64,000 nt of DNA, from assembly GCF_022458865.1 (NCBI RefSeq), contig NZ_JAJNMU010000011.1, forward strand, positions 245,604 through 309,603. The letters run 5' to 3'. Both the position numbers and the translations under genes were made by a program. The DNA comes from Paenibacillus periandrae. GTDB taxonomy: Bacteria; Bacillota; Bacilli; Paenibacillales; NBRC-103111. The notes beneath the pieces are model-generated. The model saw nothing but the letters and a program-made list of their open reading frames with translations, was not told the DNA's origin and did no database searches. Positions 9,500 through 18,361 of this stretch are shown here, piece after piece (position 1 is the first letter of the stretch; every line of letters starts with the position of its first letter).

Positions 9500-9958
9500 T
9501 TGAGCGCACAAATAAAATCCGTAGTAGAATCACTTATGCAGGCTTTCATGGATGAAAATGGATTCGAACTGGTAGATGTAGAATACGTCAAGGAAGGCAG
9601 CAACTGGTTTCTGCGGTTGTATGCTGACAAAGAAGGCGGCATCGACATTGACGATTGCGGCCGGATTAGTGAATTCTTAAGTGAAAAATTAGATGAAAAT
9701 GATCCGATTCCAACAGCCTACTTTTTGGAAGTTTCTTCACCCGGTGCTGAACGTCCTCTGAAAAAGGTACAGGACTATTACAAAGCTGTTGGAGACAACG
9801 TATTTGTAACGACCTACGAAACTTTTGATGGTTTGAAGGAATTCGAGGGAAAGCTGCTTTCATTTGACGAGCAAACGATTGAAATTGAATCGGGTAAAAA
9901 AAAGCATGCGATTCCCTTTAACAAAGTAGCCAGCGCCCGTTTGGCTATCATTTTTTAA
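9500..9958 (+). CDS. rimP: Ribosome maturation factor RimP
   Basis: Small-subunit assembly factor that acts before S12 and S19 incorporation. The 152-residue protein has the N-terminal ferredoxin-like domain (DVEYVKEGSNWFLRLYAD, then DIDDCGRISE), the conserved YFLEVSSPGAERPL linker, and a C-terminal Sm-like barrel. Start TTG at 9500 after TAGGAGGAAA. First gene of the long translation operon; the rimP-nusA pairing is near-universal in bacteria. Confidence 0.96.
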   Translation: MSAQIKSVVESLMQAFMDENGFELVDVEYVKEGSNWFLRLYADKEGGIDIDDCGRISEFLSEKLDENDPIPTAYFLEVSSPGAERPLKKVQDYYKAVGDNVFVTTYETFDGLKEFEGKLLSFDEQTIEIESGKKKHAIPFNKVASARLAIIF

Positions 9959-10004
9959 AAGCTGTACAATTATTGGGATTATTTGAGAGGGGGAACTCCA
10001 TCCG

Positions 10005-11102
10005 ATGAATATGGATTTTATTGACGCACTATCGGAAATCGAAAGGGAGAAGGGAATCGCCAAGGAAGTGTTGATCGATGCAATCGAAGCGGCTCTGATT
10101 TCCAGCTATAAACGCAATTTTAATACCGCACAAAATGTCCGTGTTGACATTAATCGTCATACCGGATTGATCAAAGTATATGCACGCAAAACCGTTGTGG
10201 ATGATGTGCTCGATGTGAGAATGGAAATTTCGCTGGAAGCAGCCAGGGAAATCAGCCCAAACTATCAGCTGACGGATATTGTGGAAATCGAAGTCACACC
10301 TCGTGATTTCGGGCGTATTGCTGCACAAACCGCCAAGCAGGTTGTTACACAGCGGATACGCGAAGCAGAGCGTGGACTCATCTATAATGCCTTTGTCGAT
10401 AAAGAAGAAGACATTGTAACAGGAATTGTTCAGCGTCAGGATTTACGCAACGTGTATATCGATTTAGGCAAGATCGAAGCCGCTCTGCCCTTGACTGAAT
10501 TGATGCCGACGGATAAATTCAAGCAGGGTGACCGGGTTAAAGCTTATATTACCAAGGTAGAGAATACGACCAAGGGCCCGCAAATTATTTTATCCCGTAC
10601 GCACCCTGGACTTCTAAAAAGATTATTCGAGCTGGAAGTTCCTGAAATTTTTGATGGTGTTGTTGAAATTCGTTCTGTCGCTCGCGAAGCCGGCTTTCGT
10701 TCCAAAATTGCGGTTCATTCCCGTAATACGGAAGTGGATCCGGTGGGTTCATGTGTAGGACCCAAGGGAATTCGCGTACAGACGATTGTAAATGAGCTTA
10801 AAGGTGAAAAAATAGACATCGTTCGTTGGATGGAGACGGTAGACGAATACGTCGCAAATGCACTTAGTCCTTCGAAAGTAATAGAAGTCAATGTATTTGA
10901 AAATGAAAAAATGGCTCGAGTGATCGTACCCGATTATCAGCTTTCCCTGGCTATTGGAATCAAAGGTCAAAATGCCCGCTTGGCGGCCAAATTGACAGGC
11001 TGGAAAATTGATATCAAGAGTGAGACTCAGGCTGAGCAGGAATATGGTCGTCAGAAAACCTACAGCGAAGAAATGCATCAGGATTCTATCAGTATTGATT
11101 AA
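10005..11102 (+). CDS. nusA: Transcription termination/antitermination factor NusA
   Basis: Binds RNA polymerase and nascent RNA, promoting pausing and modulating termination. The 365 residues comprise the N-terminal polymerase-binding domain (MDFIDALSEIEREKGI), an S1 domain (GIVQRQDLRNVYIDLG), and KH1/KH2 domains (DPVGSCVGPKGIRVQTIV, AIGIKGQNARLAAKLTG). It lacks the C-terminal acidic repeats of E. coli NusA, as in other Firmicutes. GAGAGGGGG lies upstream; the second ATG at 10011 is an equally possible start. Confidence 0.96.
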   Translation: MNMDFIDALSEIEREKGIAKEVLIDAIEAALISSYKRNFNTAQNVRVDINRHTGLIKVYARKTVVDDVLDVRMEISLEAAREISPNYQLTDIVEIEVTPRDFGRIAAQTAKQVVTQRIREAERGLIYNAFVDKEEDIVTGIVQRQDLRNVYIDLGKIEAALPLTELMPTDKFKQGDRVKAYITKVENTTKGPQIILSRTHPGLLKRLFELEVPEIFDGVVEIRSVAREAGFRSKIAVHSRNTEVDPVGSCVGPKGIRVQTIVNELKGEKIDIVRWMETVDEYVANALSPSKVIEVNVFENEKMARVIVPDYQLSLAIGIKGQNARLAAKLTGWKIDIKSETQAEQEYGRQKTYSEEMHQDSISID

Positions 11103-11137
11103 TAAGTGCAATTGGCATATATAGAGGGTGATACCGG

Positions 11138-11449
11138 ATGAAGCCAAGAAAAATTCCTCTTCGCAAATGTGTGGCTTGCCAGGAAATGAAAGCGAAGAAA
11201 GAACTGATCCGCGTTGTAAAAACGCCGAATGATGAGCTGTTGATCGATCTGAGCGGTAAAAAGGCAGGACGCGGAGCTTACCTGTGTGGCAAGCAGTCGT
11301 GCTTTAAGCTCGCCAAAAAAAGCCGCGCACTAGACCGTGCGCTCAAGTCTCCGGTAAGTCCGGATATCTACGATGCGTTGGAGCAGGATTTCATCAAAGT
11401 CGAAGATGAGTTTATTGCCGGCAAGGAAACGATGGTGGATGATGAATAA
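11138..11449 (+). CDS. ylxR: RNA-binding protein YlxR (RNase P modulator RnpM family)
   Basis: Small basic protein of the DUF448 family; B. subtilis YlxR has been reported to bind and modulate RNase P. Features visible: PLRKCVACQ near the N terminus, RVV strand, and GRGAYLC, the family hallmark. Length 103. It overlaps ylxQ by eight bases, so the two are translationally coupled. This position between nusA and ylxQ is invariant in Firmicutes. Confidence 0.92.
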   Translation: MKPRKIPLRKCVACQEMKAKKELIRVVKTPNDELLIDLSGKKAGRGAYLCGKQSCFKLAKKSRALDRALKSPVSPDIYDALEQDFIKVEDEFIAGKETMVDDE

Positions 11450-11768
11450 CAAATTTTATAACAATCTGGGTATGGCCATGCGAGCAGGCAAAATTGTTAC
11501 TGGTGAGGAATCCGTCATTGATTCTGTACGCAAGGGTGAAGCCAAGCTTGTCATAGTTGCGGAAGACGCCGCGGTTAATACCTGTAAAAAAGTAAGTGAT
11601 AAATGTACGACCTTTGGAGTTCCGGTCATCCAGTTTGGAAGTCGGGAACGTTTGGGGGCGAGTATTGGGAAAGAATCAAGAGTCACTATTGCTGTTGCCG
11701 ATGCGGGTTTTGCAAGAATGCTAAAGAAAAGTCTGGAAAATCGTACGGAGGTGGACGGTATTGAATAA
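11442..11768 (+). CDS. ylxQ: L7Ae-family RNA-binding protein YlxQ
   Basis: L7Ae/L30e/S12e/Gadd45-fold protein expected to bind kink-turn-like RNA; its partner in bacteria is not well established. The 108 residues include NLGMAMRAGKIVTGEE and the KLVIVAEDAA strand with GVPVIQFGSRERLG. I start at ATG 11442 (MNNKFYNN); the frame is open upstream to 11373 but that lies wholly within ylxR. It overlaps infB by eight bases. Confidence 0.9.
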   Translation: MNNKFYNNLGMAMRAGKIVTGEESVIDSVRKGEAKLVIVAEDAAVNTCKKVSDKCTTFGVPVIQFGSRERLGASIGKESRVTIAVADAGFARMLKKSLENRTEVDGIE

Positions 11769-14583
11769 ACAAGACAATAATAAAGATAAGCTTCGGGTTT
11801 ACGAATATGCCAAGTCTTTAAACATGAGCAGTAAAGAAATTATTACCATTTTAAAAAGACTGGATATACCCGTTAACAACCATATGAGCGTAATGGAGAA
11901 TGATACAGTGAGCAGTGTAGAGAAGTTTTTCAAGGATGTAAAGGCGAACGCGGCAGCTAAGCGTACAAGCGATACAGGCAGCAGTTCAAGCAATACGAAT
12001 TCGGCTCCCAAGGAGGCAGCTTCCATCAAGATGGAGTCTAAGCCAGCCCCAACCACGCAAGATCAGGCTGCATCTGTCAGTACCTCAAGCAGCAGTACTC
12101 CACAAGGACAGTCATCAACGTCAGCAGCAACGACTTCAACAACAGGAAGCAGTGCACCACGCAGATCGGATCAGGCTGGTTCTAATCGCCCGTCACAAGA
12201 TCAGAATCGTCGCCTACAGGGTCAAGGGTCGCAGGGTGGAAGCAGCAGCTACAATCAGCGTCCAAGCAGCGGAAGCAGTCAAGGCGGAGGGTATCAGAAC
12301 CGCAGTTCACAATCTGGCGGAAGCTCGCAAGGCGGATACCAAAACCGCAGCTCTCAAGCTGGTGGAAGCTCACAAGGCGGAGGATATCAGAACCGCAGCT
12401 CTCAAGGCGGCAGCAGCCAATCCGGTGGACAAAGCCGTCCAGCAGGTAGCGGATACCAAGGCAATCGTAATGGTTCTACAGGCAGCACAGGTGGCAGCAG
12501 CCGTCCCGCTACAGGCACCAGCAGTGCAAGCAGCCGACCGGCAGAGCAGCGCACACAGCGTCCGGCTACTTCATCAGCTGATAGAAAACCGTTCAGCTCT
12601 AGCGCCCCGAGTTCCTTTAATAAATCAGCAGGTGCTGGACCTCAAAGAACGTCATTAGACAATGAGGATAACAGAAACAAGCCAGTGAAAAAAAATAACG
12701 CTGGTCCTAATAAACGTTTTGATGATGGCAGATCCGGCGGATCATCCAGAGGTCCACAAAATAGCCGCGGCAGCAACAGAAATCAACAACGCGGCAAGTT
12801 CCAGGAAGTGAAAAAAGAAAAAATCGACAATACACCGAAAAAGATTATCGTTCGAGGAACGATGACGGTTGGTGAGATGGCGAAATCGTTGCATAAGGAT
12901 GCATCTGAAGTTATCAAAAAGCTGTTATTCCTTGGAGTTATGGCAACAATCAACCAAGAGCTGGATCTGGATGCGATTCAATTGCTTGCAAGTGACTACA
13001 ACGTTGAAGTCGAGCTGAAGATTCCTGTTGCGGAAGATCGCTTTGAAACCTTTGAAGAAATCGACGATGAGGCTGATCTGATCGAACGTCCTCCTGTAGT
13101 TACGATTATGGGGCACGTTGACCACGGTAAAACGACATTGTTGGATGCTATTAGAAAAACAAGTGTCACTGAAGGTGAAGCCGGCGGTATTACCCAGCAT
13201 ATCGGAGCTTACCAGGTTGAAACTCATAATAAGAAAATTACGTTCCTGGATACACCAGGTCACGAAGCGTTTACTTCCATGCGTTCACGTGGTGCACAGG
13301 TAACAGATATTACAATTATTGTTGTTGCCGCAGACGATGGTGTTATGCCGCAAACCGTTGAGGCTATAGCACACGCAAAAGCAGCGAAGGTTCCGATCAT
13401 CGTAGCAGTCAATAAGATTGATAAGCCGGATGCGGATCCTGAAAAAATCAAACAGGCGTTGACCGAATATGAGCTTGTACCGGAAGAATGGGGCGGAGAT
13501 ACCATTTTCTGCAACATTTCGGCTAAGCAGCGTATTGGTCTTGACAATTTGCTTGATACTATTCTGCTTGTAGCTGAAGTTCAAGAGCTCAAAGCTAACC
13601 CGAACAAGCGTGCCAGAGGAACGGTTATCGAAGCTGAGCTGGATAAAGGTAAGGGTCCAGTAGTTCGTGTATTGATTCAGCACGGTACATTGAGTGTTGG
13701 TGATAGCTTCGTAGCCGGTGTTAACTTTGGCCGTGTACGGGCAATGGTTAACGATAAAGGCAAGAGACTCAAGGAAGCAGGTCCTTCCACACCGGTAGAA
13801 ATTACAGGGTTGACAGAGGTTCCGCAAGCGGGCGATCCGTTTATCTGCTTCGAGGATGAGCGTAAAGCGAGAATTATTGCAGAGAAACGCTCAGTTACGT
13901 TAAGACAAGCCGAAATGGGCGCCAATGTCCGCGTAACCTTGGATGATCTGTATAAGCATATTAAAGATGGTGAGATTAAAGATCTTAACGTAATCATAAA
14001 AGGTGACGTTCAAGGATCGGTTGAAGCTCTACGAGGTTCACTTGCCAAAATTGAAATCGAGGGAGTTCGCGTCAAGATTCTTCATCATGGCGTAGGTGCT
14101 ATTACGGAGTCTGATGTTATTTTGGCCTCTGCTTCCAATGCCATCGTGATTGGTTTTAACGTTCGTCCTGAGCCGCAAGCTAAAAATACAGCAGAATCGG
14201 AAAAGGTTGACATCCGCCTGCACAGCATTATATACAAAATAATTGAGGAAATTGAGCATGCTATGAAAGGCAAGCTTGATCCCATCTTCAAAGAAGTTGT
14301 GCTTGGCCAAGCGGAAGTACGTCAAGTTATTAAAGTTACCAAAGTCGGTGTTATTGCAGGCTGCATGATCACATCCGGGAAAATTACTCGTAATGCAAAA
14401 ATGCGTTTGATCCGTGGTGGTATCGTTGTGTTTGAAGGCAACATCGATTCGTTGAAACGCTTTAAGGATGATGTCAAGGAAGTTGCGCAAGGCTACGAGT
14501 GTGGTATATCCCTTGAAAAATTCAATGATATTAAGGAACTCGATATTATTGAAGCTTTCATCCTGGAATCAGTCGAGAGGTGA
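11761..14583 (+). CDS. infB: Translation initiation factor IF-2
   Basis: GTPase that brings initiator tRNA to the 30S subunit. At 940 residues it is large because residues about 60-340 form a Ser/Gly/Gln/Arg-rich low-complexity region with an internal tandem repeat. Flanking it are two IF2_N modules. The G domain begins with GHVDHGKT at 451-458, followed by DTPGHEAF and NKID. Domains II-IV follow, with C-terminal tRNA-binding LEKFNDIKELDIIEAF. Start TTG at 11761 after ACGGAGGTGGACGG. No ylxP gene intervenes before rbfA, unlike B. subtilis. Confidence 0.97.
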   Translation: MNKQDNNKDKLRVYEYAKSLNMSSKEIITILKRLDIPVNNHMSVMENDTVSSVEKFFKDVKANAAAKRTSDTGSSSSNTNSAPKEAASIKMESKPAPTTQDQAASVSTSSSSTPQGQSSTSAATTSTTGSSAPRRSDQAGSNRPSQDQNRRLQGQGSQGGSSSYNQRPSSGSSQGGGYQNRSSQSGGSSQGGYQNRSSQAGGSSQGGGYQNRSSQGGSSQSGGQSRPAGSGYQGNRNGSTGSTGGSSRPATGTSSASSRPAEQRTQRPATSSADRKPFSSSAPSSFNKSAGAGPQRTSLDNEDNRNKPVKKNNAGPNKRFDDGRSGGSSRGPQNSRGSNRNQQRGKFQEVKKEKIDNTPKKIIVRGTMTVGEMAKSLHKDASEVIKKLLFLGVMATINQELDLDAIQLLASDYNVEVELKIPVAEDRFETFEEIDDEADLIERPPVVTIMGHVDHGKTTLLDAIRKTSVTEGEAGGITQHIGAYQVETHNKKITFLDTPGHEAFTSMRSRGAQVTDITIIVVAADDGVMPQTVEAIAHAKAAKVPIIVAVNKIDKPDADPEKIKQALTEYELVPEEWGGDTIFCNISAKQRIGLDNLLDTILLVAEVQELKANPNKRARGTVIEAELDKGKGPVVRVLIQHGTLSVGDSFVAGVNFGRVRAMVNDKGKRLKEAGPSTPVEITGLTEVPQAGDPFICFEDERKARIIAEKRSVTLRQAEMGANVRVTLDDLYKHIKDGEIKDLNVIIKGDVQGSVEALRGSLAKIEIEGVRVKILHHGVGAITESDVILASASNAIVIGFNVRPEPQAKNTAESEKVDIRLHSIIYKIIEEIEHAMKGKLDPIFKEVVLGQAEVRQVIKVTKVGVIAGCMITSGKITRNAKMRLIRGGIVVFEGNIDSLKRFKDDVKEVAQGYECGISLEKFNDIKELDIIEAFILESVER
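12271..12429 (+). repeat. Tandem coding repeat in the IF-2 N-terminal region
   Basis: Three consecutive units of 15-16 codons with consensus GSSQGG(G)YQNRSSQxG, at 12271-12318, 12319-12363 and 12364-12408, then a partial fourth unit to 12429 (residues 171-223). Unit lengths are multiples of three and codons vary at third positions, so protein-level selection rather than recent slippage is likely. Confidence 0.85.
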
Positions 14584-14588
14584 TCTGA

Positions 14589-14945
14589 ATGGCGCGAGTT
14601 AGAGTAGGAAGAGTCGGTGAGCAAATTAAGAAGGAATTGAGTCAAATCATCCAATCCGAGCTTAAAGATCCGCGAATCGGTTTCATCACCGTAACCGGTG
14701 TGGAGGTAACGAATGATTTGTCTCAGGCCAAAATATTTTTAAGTGTTCTCGGTACCGACGAGCAGAAGGTGGAAACTCTTAAGGCGCTGAGCCGCGGCAG
14801 TGGATTTATTCGCTCTGAGCTTGGCAAACGAATTCGTCTTCGCAAAATACCTGATCTGATTTTTGGGTTGGATTCTTCGATCGATTATGGCAGTCATATT
14901 GAAAAGCTGCTTGGTCAGCTCAATTTGGAGAATTCCCAGCCATGA
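14589..14945 (+). CDS. rbfA: Ribosome-binding factor A
   Basis: KH-like 30S maturation factor needed for 16S 5'-end processing and cold adaptation. The 118 residues show the family pattern: VGEQIKKELSQIIQSELKDPRIGFITVTGVEVTNDL split over helix 1 and strand 1, then LRKIPDLIFGLDSSIDYG near the C terminus. It starts five bases after infB with the GAGAGGTGA site inside the infB end, and its stop overlaps nrnA by four bases (ATGA). Confidence 0.96.
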   Translation: MARVRVGRVGEQIKKELSQIIQSELKDPRIGFITVTGVEVTNDLSQAKIFLSVLGTDEQKVETLKALSRGSGFIRSELGKRIRLRKIPDLIFGLDSSIDYGSHIEKLLGQLNLENSQP

Positions 14946-15943
14946 CCGTGTTCACTCATTCGGATTCTTATTCCGTCCAATTGAATGAAGCGGCACAATT
15001 TATTCAAACAAAGGATGATTTCCTGGTGGTATCCCATATCCAACCGGATGGGGATGCCGCTGGTTCCACCTTTGCAGTAGCCTGGATGCTGTCATCACTT
15101 GGCAAACGGTTTACACTGGTTAATGAAGGGGAAATGCCTAAGAAATATATGTACATGGCAGGCTCCCAACAGACGATTCTTAATTATGATGCCGACGCGA
15201 TGCCGTTAACATATAAGTATGTGATAAGTGTGGATTGTGCTGATTTTTCAAGAATAGGCCGTGTAAACCAATTGTTTGCCGAGGATGCAGTAATCCTCAA
15301 TATAGATCATCATGCTACAAACGATCTTTTTGGCAGTGTGAATCTGGTATTGGCGGAAGCCGCAGCTACCGTTGAGGTGCTTTATGATCTTGGCAAGGTG
15401 TTGGGTATTTCTTTTTCCAATGAGTTGAATATTTGCATTTATTCAGGCCTTTTAACGGATACCGGAGGGTTTCGTTATGCCAATACATCACCCAAGGTGA
15501 TGCAAATTGCTGCGGATATGCTGCAGCGCGGTGTGAAAGGTCATGAACTTGCAGAGCATTTATTGGAAAAGCTATCCTACCCCCAGATATCCTTAATCAA
15601 GCGCAGCTTGAACACGCTCACATTTGATTCCAGCAAGAGAATTGGCTGGCTCGCAGTTTCACTGGAGGATCTTCAGGACAGCGGGGCTTCCAATGACGAT
15701 CTGGATGGACTCGTCAATTATCCGAGAAATGTGGAAGGCGTTGAAGTTGGGTTATTGTTCAAGGAACGGGCCGGAGGCTATGTCAAAGTCAGTTTACGTT
15801 CAGGTGGTACGGTTGACGTTGCGCATATTGCCAAATCCTTTGGTGGTGGAGGTCATATACGTGCTGCAGGTTGTACGGTCAAGGGATCTCTTCATGAGGC
15901 AATCGAAAGTGTAGTTAAGGAAGTAGGTTTGGCACTGGAATGA
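14942..15943 (+). CDS. nrnA: Bifunctional oligoribonuclease / pAp phosphatase NrnA
   Basis: DHH/DHHA1 phosphoesterase that degrades nanoRNAs and hydrolyses 3'-phosphoadenosine 5'-phosphate. Metal-binding motifs seen: SHIQPDGDAAGS (residues 31-42), VDCADFSR, IDHHATN (the DHH motif), and the DHHA1 substrate motif GGGGHIRAAG near the C terminus. 333 residues. It overlaps both rbfA and truB by four bases (ATGA). The rbfA-nrnA-truB order is common in Firmicutes other than B. subtilis. Confidence 0.93.
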   Translation: MTVFTHSDSYSVQLNEAAQFIQTKDDFLVVSHIQPDGDAAGSTFAVAWMLSSLGKRFTLVNEGEMPKKYMYMAGSQQTILNYDADAMPLTYKYVISVDCADFSRIGRVNQLFAEDAVILNIDHHATNDLFGSVNLVLAEAAATVEVLYDLGKVLGISFSNELNICIYSGLLTDTGGFRYANTSPKVMQIAADMLQRGVKGHELAEHLLEKLSYPQISLIKRSLNTLTFDSSKRIGWLAVSLEDLQDSGASNDDLDGLVNYPRNVEGVEVGLLFKERAGGYVKVSLRSGGTVDVAHIAKSFGGGGHIRAAGCTVKGSLHEAIESVVKEVGLALE

Positions 15944-16866
15944 CAGAGAAATTGTTTGAAGGCATATTGCCTGTCTGGAAACCACAAGGCTTTACCTCTC
16001 ATGATGTAGTTGCTAAATTACGCGGGATCTTAAAGATCAAACGGATTGGCCACACTGGAACCTTGGATCCACAAGTCACAGGTGTACTGCCGCTTTGTAT
16101 CGGACGGGCTACACGTCTTGTGGAATATATTCAGGAGCTTCCTAAGGAATATGAAGCGACGATTAAGATAGGACTTGCTACGGATACAGAAGATGCTGGG
16201 GGTCAAGTGATCGATCAGGTGGACAATGTCCAATTGAATGAAGAACAAGTGGCCGCAGCGATGATGTCGTTTATAGGTGATATCAATCAAGTGCCGCCTA
16301 TGTATTCAGCTGTCAAGGTAGACGGTAAACGTCTCTATGAGCTGGCCCGTCAAGGTTTGGAAATTGAGCGTAAATCACGTGTAGTTACGATTCACGACAT
16401 CCGGATTTTACATATGAATCTTGAGCTGGATCATCCAGAAATTCGTTTTCGTGTGCGATGCTCCAAAGGAACGTATATTCGCACCTTGTGTGTAGATATT
16501 GGAAAGTCCTTGGGCTACCCTGCGGTAATGTCACATCTTGTCAGAACTTCTACAGGAAGCATCGAGCAGGAGCAGTGTTTAACCTTTGAACAGATTGAAC
16601 AGCTTCACAGCGAGGGAAAGCTTGTCGATAAGCTTGTTCCCGTCGAAAAGGCTCTTGCGCATATTCCAGCTGTGCACTTGAATGAAACGCAAACCCGTAA
16701 AGCGCTTCTGGGTCAAAAATTTATTCTTACTTCAGAAAATAATTCATTGTACGCGGCACATGCACAACAATTGGTTACAGCTTATTCGGCTGACTCCCGA
16801 TTTCTGGGCATTTTTGAGTGGGATCCGGATACATTGCAGCTGCAGCCAGTAAAAGTATTCTCATAG
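15940..16866 (+). CDS. truB: tRNA pseudouridine(55) synthase TruB
   Basis: Isomerises U55 in the T-loop of tRNAs. The catalytic motif GHTGTLDPQVTGVLPLCIG contains Asp43. PPMYSAVKVDGKRLYELAR and CSKGTYIRTLCVDIG are further family motifs. A short PUA-like C-terminal extension follows. 308 residues, typical length. Coupled to nrnA by a four-base overlap. Confidence 0.96.
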   Translation: MTEKLFEGILPVWKPQGFTSHDVVAKLRGILKIKRIGHTGTLDPQVTGVLPLCIGRATRLVEYIQELPKEYEATIKIGLATDTEDAGGQVIDQVDNVQLNEEQVAAAMMSFIGDINQVPPMYSAVKVDGKRLYELARQGLEIERKSRVVTIHDIRILHMNLELDHPEIRFRVRCSKGTYIRTLCVDIGKSLGYPAVMSHLVRTSTGSIEQEQCLTFEQIEQLHSEGKLVDKLVPVEKALAHIPAVHLNETQTRKALLGQKFILTSENNSLYAAHAQQLVTAYSADSRFLGIFEWDPDTLQLQPVKVFS

Positions 16867-16907
16867 TGTGTTGTCGTAATGATAGAATGTAGGTGAACGT
16901 TGTATTT

Positions 16908-17858
16908 ATGTTGTCCACAGAATTGAACTACCCTATAACCAAGTCGAATCATGCGTTAGCGATAAAACCTCAGGTACTGGCTATCGGGGAGTTTGACGGT
17001 GTTCATTTAGGTCATCAGGAAGTGATCAAGCGGGCCAGGGAAAGAGCAGACAGCTTGCATATTTCAGCTTCTATTATGACCTTTCATCCGCATCCCAGGG
17101 AAGTGCTTGGACAGTGTAAATACACGAACCTGCTAACACCCGTCAGTTCCAAATTGCAAATTTTAGAGCAATTGGGCGTGGATGATACATATTTGGTCTC
17201 CTTTAACCCTGAATTTATGAAAGTGACACCTGAGCAGTTTGTAGAAAATATGCTTATTCCTATGCAGGTGGAAACCGTCATCGTTGGTTTTGATTTTACT
17301 TTTGGTCATCGTGGAGCGGGAACACCTGACGATTTGTGCGAGCTGGCACAAGGCCGTTTTGCCGTGGAGATTATTCGCCCCTTTCATCAAAATGGATACA
17401 AAGTCAGCAGTACGATGGTCCGTCAGCATTTGCATGCAGGAGAAATCGATAAGGCCAATGCACTGCTGGGACGGCCTTATTCAATTACGGGCACGGTTGT
17501 AACGGGTGACGGCAGAGGAAGAACGATCGGATTTCCAACTGCCAATATCGAGTTGTCGGAAGCGTTTGTTACGCCTGCGCTTGGTGTGTATGCCATTCGT
17601 TTTCATGTTGATGGCCGCAGCTATAATGGTGTGATGAACGTTGGCAAGAAGCCAACTTTTGTTGAGGATCTGCTTAAACCTACGTTCGAAGCACATGTGT
17701 TTGATTTTTCCGGATCGATATATGGGCGAGAGGTTTCGGTGGATTTGATTTCGTATATTCGTCCTGAACGCAAATTTGCTTCTGTCGGTGAACTGATAGA
17801 GCAGATTCATAGAGATGCTGATACAGCGAAGCAGCAGTTGGTTTCTATTTTTCAATAA
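16908..17858 (+). CDS. ribF: Bifunctional riboflavin kinase / FAD synthetase
   Basis: Phosphorylates riboflavin to FMN and adenylylates FMN to FAD. The N-terminal FMN adenylyltransferase half carries GEFDGVHLGHQ with HLGH at residues 33-36. The C-terminal kinase half carries GRGRTIGFPTANIE and GVMNVGKKPTF. I prefer ATG 16908, twelve bases after AGGTGA; the GTG at 16893 overlaps that site. Length 316. Last gene of the rimP operon before the rpsO promoter. Confidence 0.94.
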   Translation: MLSTELNYPITKSNHALAIKPQVLAIGEFDGVHLGHQEVIKRARERADSLHISASIMTFHPHPREVLGQCKYTNLLTPVSSKLQILEQLGVDDTYLVSFNPEFMKVTPEQFVENMLIPMQVETVIVGFDFTFGHRGAGTPDDLCELAQGRFAVEIIRPFHQNGYKVSSTMVRQHLHAGEIDKANALLGRPYSITGTVVTGDGRGRTIGFPTANIELSEAFVTPALGVYAIRFHVDGRSYNGVMNVGKKPTFVEDLLKPTFEAHVFDFSGSIYGREVSVDLISYIRPERKFASVGELIEQIHRDADTAKQQLVSIFQ

Positions 17859-17868
17859 AGGTATCGCC

Positions 17869-17898
17869 TTTACATTGTATCAATCTTTGTGCTATAAT
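17869..17898 (+). promoter_or_regulatory. Sigma-A promoter of rpsO
   Basis: TTTACA, 18-base spacer, TATAAT, directly after the ribF stop. Predicted start of transcription near 17905, leaving a leader of about 100 bases. Confidence 0.7.
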
Positions 17899-17905
17899 AA
17901 CGAAG

Positions 17906-17975
17906 TTGTCTATTAGACAAACATTTTAGAACCTTGGCATGGATAATTGAGAACTCCGACTTTTCTCTGGGCCAA
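17906..17975 (+). promoter_or_regulatory. Structured rpsO leader, possible S15 autoregulatory element
   Basis: Three helices are visible: hairpin TTGTCT-ATT-AGACAA (17906-17920); an outer helix TTGGC (17934-17938) with GCCAA (17971-17975); and, nested in it, GAGAA (17949-17953) with TTCTC (17963-17967). S15 leaders that fold and bind S15 are known in several bacteria, but I cannot match this to a named class. Confidence 0.45.
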
Positions 17976-18008
17976 TGGGGATATACAAACTATGGAGGTG
18001 GATGAACA

Positions 18009-18278
18009 ATGGCATTGACACAAGAACGTAAACAGGAATTGATTCAAACGCACAAGACTCACGAATCCGATACCGGTTCTCCTGAGGTACAAATTGCGAT
18101 TCTTACAGAAAACATCGTAAATTTGACAAATCATTTAAAGACTCACAAGAAGGATCACCATTCTCGTCGCGGTCTTTTGAAGATGGTAGGCCAACGCCGT
18201 AAGCTGTTAGCTTATTTGAAGGGTAAAGAAGTTCAACGTTACAGCGCACTGATCGAAAAGCTTGGTCTTCGTCGCTAA
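18009..18278 (+). CDS. rpsO: 30S ribosomal protein S15
   Basis: Primary 16S-binding protein that organises the central domain of the small subunit. The 89-residue sequence is the canonical family length, with TGSPEVQIAILTENI and the basic HKKDHHSRRGLLKMVGQRRKLL that contacts the three-way junction, ending LGLRR. Start ATG after ATGGAGGTGG. It has its own promoter and is followed by a terminator, so it is probably mostly monocistronic with some readthrough to pnp. Confidence 0.98.
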   Translation: MALTQERKQELIQTHKTHESDTGSPEVQIAILTENIVNLTNHLKTHKKDHHSRRGLLKMVGQRRKLLAYLKGKEVQRYSALIEKLGLRR

Positions 18279-18292
18279 TAGGATTGATTACA

Positions 18293-18361
18293 AAGCAACC
18301 ATGGTTGTCTGCTGTTCGGGTCCGGATTGGACTTGGGCAGAGACAGCAAGGTTGTTTTTTC
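18293..18361 (+). terminator. Terminator after rpsO
   Basis: A long imperfect stem: the arm starting GCAACCATGG and continuing TTGTCTGCTG pairs with CAGAGACAGCAAGGTTG, followed by TTTTTT. Confidence 0.75.

Noticed and set aside
9328..9555. 75-codon frame across the rimP promoter and leader
   Set aside because: It overlaps promoter, hairpins and the start of rimP in a different frame.
12152..12658. 168-codon frame inside infB in another frame
   Set aside because: Produced by the repetitive Ser/Gly/Gln codons of the IF-2 N terminus; the real frame is the IF-2 one.
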